Source: an uncultured Eubacteriales bacterium
GTDB taxonomy: Bacteria > Bacillota > Clostridia > Christensenellales > UBA1242
DNA length: 5,210 nucleotides
Direction of reading: 5' to 3'
Assembly (NCBI GenBank): GCA_948971535.1
Contig: CARFEX010000066.1
Location: 1-5,210, forward strand
The notes under the pieces were generated by a model that worked only from the letters and a program-made list of their open reading frames with translations, did not search any database and was not told the DNA's origin. Every line of letters starts with the position of its first letter. The stretch's first letter is position 1. A program made the translations under genes and the position numbers. Positions 3,923-5,210 of the stretch are shown here, piece by piece.

Positions 3923-5210
3923 AGTTTTAGTTAAAAGTATAGACTTAACAAACTTTAAAGGGTTTGCAAAATTACACAAAGATTTTGATAAAACCAAAGA
4001 GACCATAATGGCAGAAAACGGACAAGGCAAAACAACCTTAAAGGATGCTTTTTTCTGGGTGTTAGGGTTTAATCACATAGGAAATGTTATTCCTAGTAAA
4101 GACAACAAGGAGATTCCAAATCTTGAAATTAAAGCAACTTTGATTTTAGACATTGATGGCGTCGAGTATGTTTTAGATAGGACACAAAGAGAAGTGTGGA
4201 AAACTAATAAAGATACTGGTATTGATGAAAAAATGAACAATGAAAGTATTTATTCAATGGATGGAATTGAATACATTTATAAAAATTACAAGGCAAAAAT
4301 TGGTGAGTTATTTGGTGTTGATTATGAAAAACTGCTAATGCTTTCAGAAAAAGAATTCTTTAACTCAAATACAACAAAATGGGGATGGGCAGAACGAAGA
4401 AGGACACTTTTTGAACTTTGTGATATCAATAATATTTTAAAAGACCTTGTTGAGAATGAAGAATATTCTTTGATTAAAGAAGATGTTAGGAAAGGATATT
4501 CCACAACTGAAATTAAAAAATCTATAGCAAAAGAGCAAAAAGGATACAAAGAAGAAAAGGAACGAAACTTAATTCTTGTATCAGATAAACAAAATGACCT
4601 TTCCAAATATAACTCTGTAGATTTTGAAAGTATTGATAGAGAAAAAACTGAAATTGAAAATAAAATTACTGAACTATCTCTACAATCTGCAAAACAAAAG
4701 GTTAATTCTGCGATTGCAGAGTTAGAAAAGGAAAAGTCCGACAAAGAGATTGCTCTTAGTAGATTAAAGGTTGAAGATATTCATTCCAAAAGTGATATTG
4801 AAAACAAATCTAGTCTTATTCAGAGCGAGTTGAAAAAATTAAGTTCTAGGGCAGAAGATGTAAAAGAAGACATACGAATTGAAAAGGTTAGAGTTGAGAG
4901 TTATGAAAAACAAAAAACAGATGCTGAAAATTCACAATGGAATGGTTCTCTAATATGTCCTACTTGCAAACAACCACTGCCAGAAACAATGATTGAAACT
5001 GCCAAATCTAATTTTGAGTTGGAAAAAACAAATAAATTAAACAAACTAGAAGAACAAATTAAAAACAGCAAATCATTTATTGATAGTTCGGAAAAACAAT
5101 TAGACCAAATGAGAGAAAATTATAAAATTCTTCGCGGGCAATATGATGATTATCAAGTAGAATTAACAAATTTTGTTGGAAACCCAAACATTGCAATAAT
5201 TGAAAGTGAG
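3915..5210 (+). CDS. Rad50/SbcC-like ATPase with zinc hook, N-terminal part (3' end outside window)
   Basis: 432 codons from ATG 3915 are open to the window edge. GGAG (3905-3908) lies 6 nt upstream. Residues 1-60 hold an SMC/Rad50-type head start: a beta strand, LTNFKGF (11-17), then a Walker A at 33-40 (AENGQGKT, with Ala in place of the usual first Gly) followed by TLKDAFFWVL. After a globular part up to about 180, with a possible extra DNA- or subunit-contact region near KWGWAERRR (155-163), a highly charged coiled coil runs from about 195 to 340. CPTC (348-351), followed by KQPLP, is a zinc-hook motif at the coil tip, and a return coil starts at about 360. The C-terminal head half with the ABC signature and Walker B should lie beyond the window. 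Such proteins act with a nuclease partner on DNA ends. In phage early operons they often sit beside single-strand annealing genes, so a DNA recombination/replication role is inferred. A defence-related SMC-like ATPase is the alternative. Confidence 0.85.
   Translation, partial: MSKVLVKSIDLTNFKGFAKLHKDFDKTKETIMAENGQGKTTLKDAFFWVLGFNHIGNVIPSKDNKEIPNLEIKATLILDIDGVEYVLDRTQREVWKTNKDTGIDEKMNNESIYSMDGIEYIYKNYKAKIGELFGVDYEKLLMLSEKEFFNSNTTKWGWAERRRTLFELCDINNILKDLVENEEYSLIKEDVRKGYSTTEIKKSIAKEQKGYKEEKERNLILVSDKQNDLSKYNSVDFESIDREKTEIENKITELSLQSAKQKVNSAIAELEKEKSDKEIALSRLKVEDIHSKSDIENKSSLIQSELKKLSSRAEDVKEDIRIEKVRVESYEKQKTDAENSQWNGSLICPTCKQPLPETMIETAKSNFELEKTNKLNKLEEQIKNSKSFIDSSEKQLDQMRENYKILRGQYDDYQVELTNFVGNPNIAIIESE

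Larger units (their letters stand above)
566..5210. mobile_element. left arm of an integrated element with prophage-like layout (right end outside window)
   Basis: From left to right it carries a large serine recombinase at the edge, two HTH regulators in the same leftward operon, a divergent control region with operator-like repeats, a small Cro-like HTH gene, and the start of a rightward early operon with a Rad50/SbcC-like ATPase. This order of integrase, repressor, switch and recombination genes is typical of temperate phages of Firmicutes and also occurs in some integrative elements. No capsid, packaging, lysis, relaxase or mating-channel gene is in view, so phage versus other element is undecided. 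The left boundary is placed just after the G7 run and may be off by tens of bases. Confidence 0.7.

Noticed and set aside
3770..4030. Leftward 86-codon frame
   Set aside because: Antisense shadow of the small gene and the ATPase start; both plus-strand genes have clear ribosome binding sites.
4322..4744. Leftward 140-codon Ser/Phe-rich frame
   Set aside because: Antisense to the Lys/Glu-rich coiled coil of the ATPase, which naturally yields Ser/Phe/Leu-rich shadows.
1..5210. CRISPR array, rRNA or tRNA genes, insertion-sequence ends
   Set aside because: No regularly spaced repeats, no RNA-gene signatures and no transposase or terminal inverted repeats were seen on either strand.

Overview
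The window is very AT-rich, with strong AGGAG-type ribosome binding sites, A/T-ending codons and only TAA or TAG stops. This fits a low-GC Firmicute or Clostridia-like bacterium, or an element living in one. All eight tryptophan codons I checked in the recognisable genes are TGG, so the code is the standard bacterial one and not the TGA=Trp code of Mycoplasma relatives.

Left flank (about 1-560), apparently host chromosome: the start of a leftward small membrane protein (cut by the window edge) and the 5' end of a rightward gene with its own promoter, ribosome binding site and N-terminal membrane or signal segment. They diverge from an A/T-tract-rich intergenic region. The rightward gene stops abruptly near 560-586, overlapping the 3' end of a large serine recombinase gene on the other strand. 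The simplest reading is that a mobile element inserted into this gene, with the element end at or next to a seven-G run at 559-565.

Element left arm (about 566 to beyond 5210): a leftward operon carries an XRE-type repressor-like protein (2742-3134), a second HTH protein with what looks like a degenerate LexA/S24 peptidase fold (2176-2739) and a large serine recombinase (498-2183). These genes are 2 nt apart or overlap by 8 nt. A 228-bp control region (3135-3362) holds a leftward promoter, a consensus rightward promoter (TTGACA, 17 bp, TATAAT) and a family of TTTGCG/CGCAAA boxes, including a perfect 9-bp inverted repeat. This is the layout of a temperate-phage immunity switch. The rightward side has a small Cro-like HTH gene, a small gene of unknown function, and the start of a Rad50/SbcC-like ATPase with a CPTC zinc hook that runs off the window.

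Inferred working model: the leftward HTH proteins hold the rightward early promoter off in the integrated state, the 82-residue HTH protein acts in the opposite sense, the recombinase integrates and excises the element, and the ATPase begins a DNA replication/recombination module. Whether the element is a prophage or another integrative element cannot be settled here, because no structural, packaging or conjugation genes are visible. The main points of interest are the recombinase C-terminus apparently completed by host DNA, the catalytically dead LexA-like domain, and a C7 run inside a host promoter spacer.
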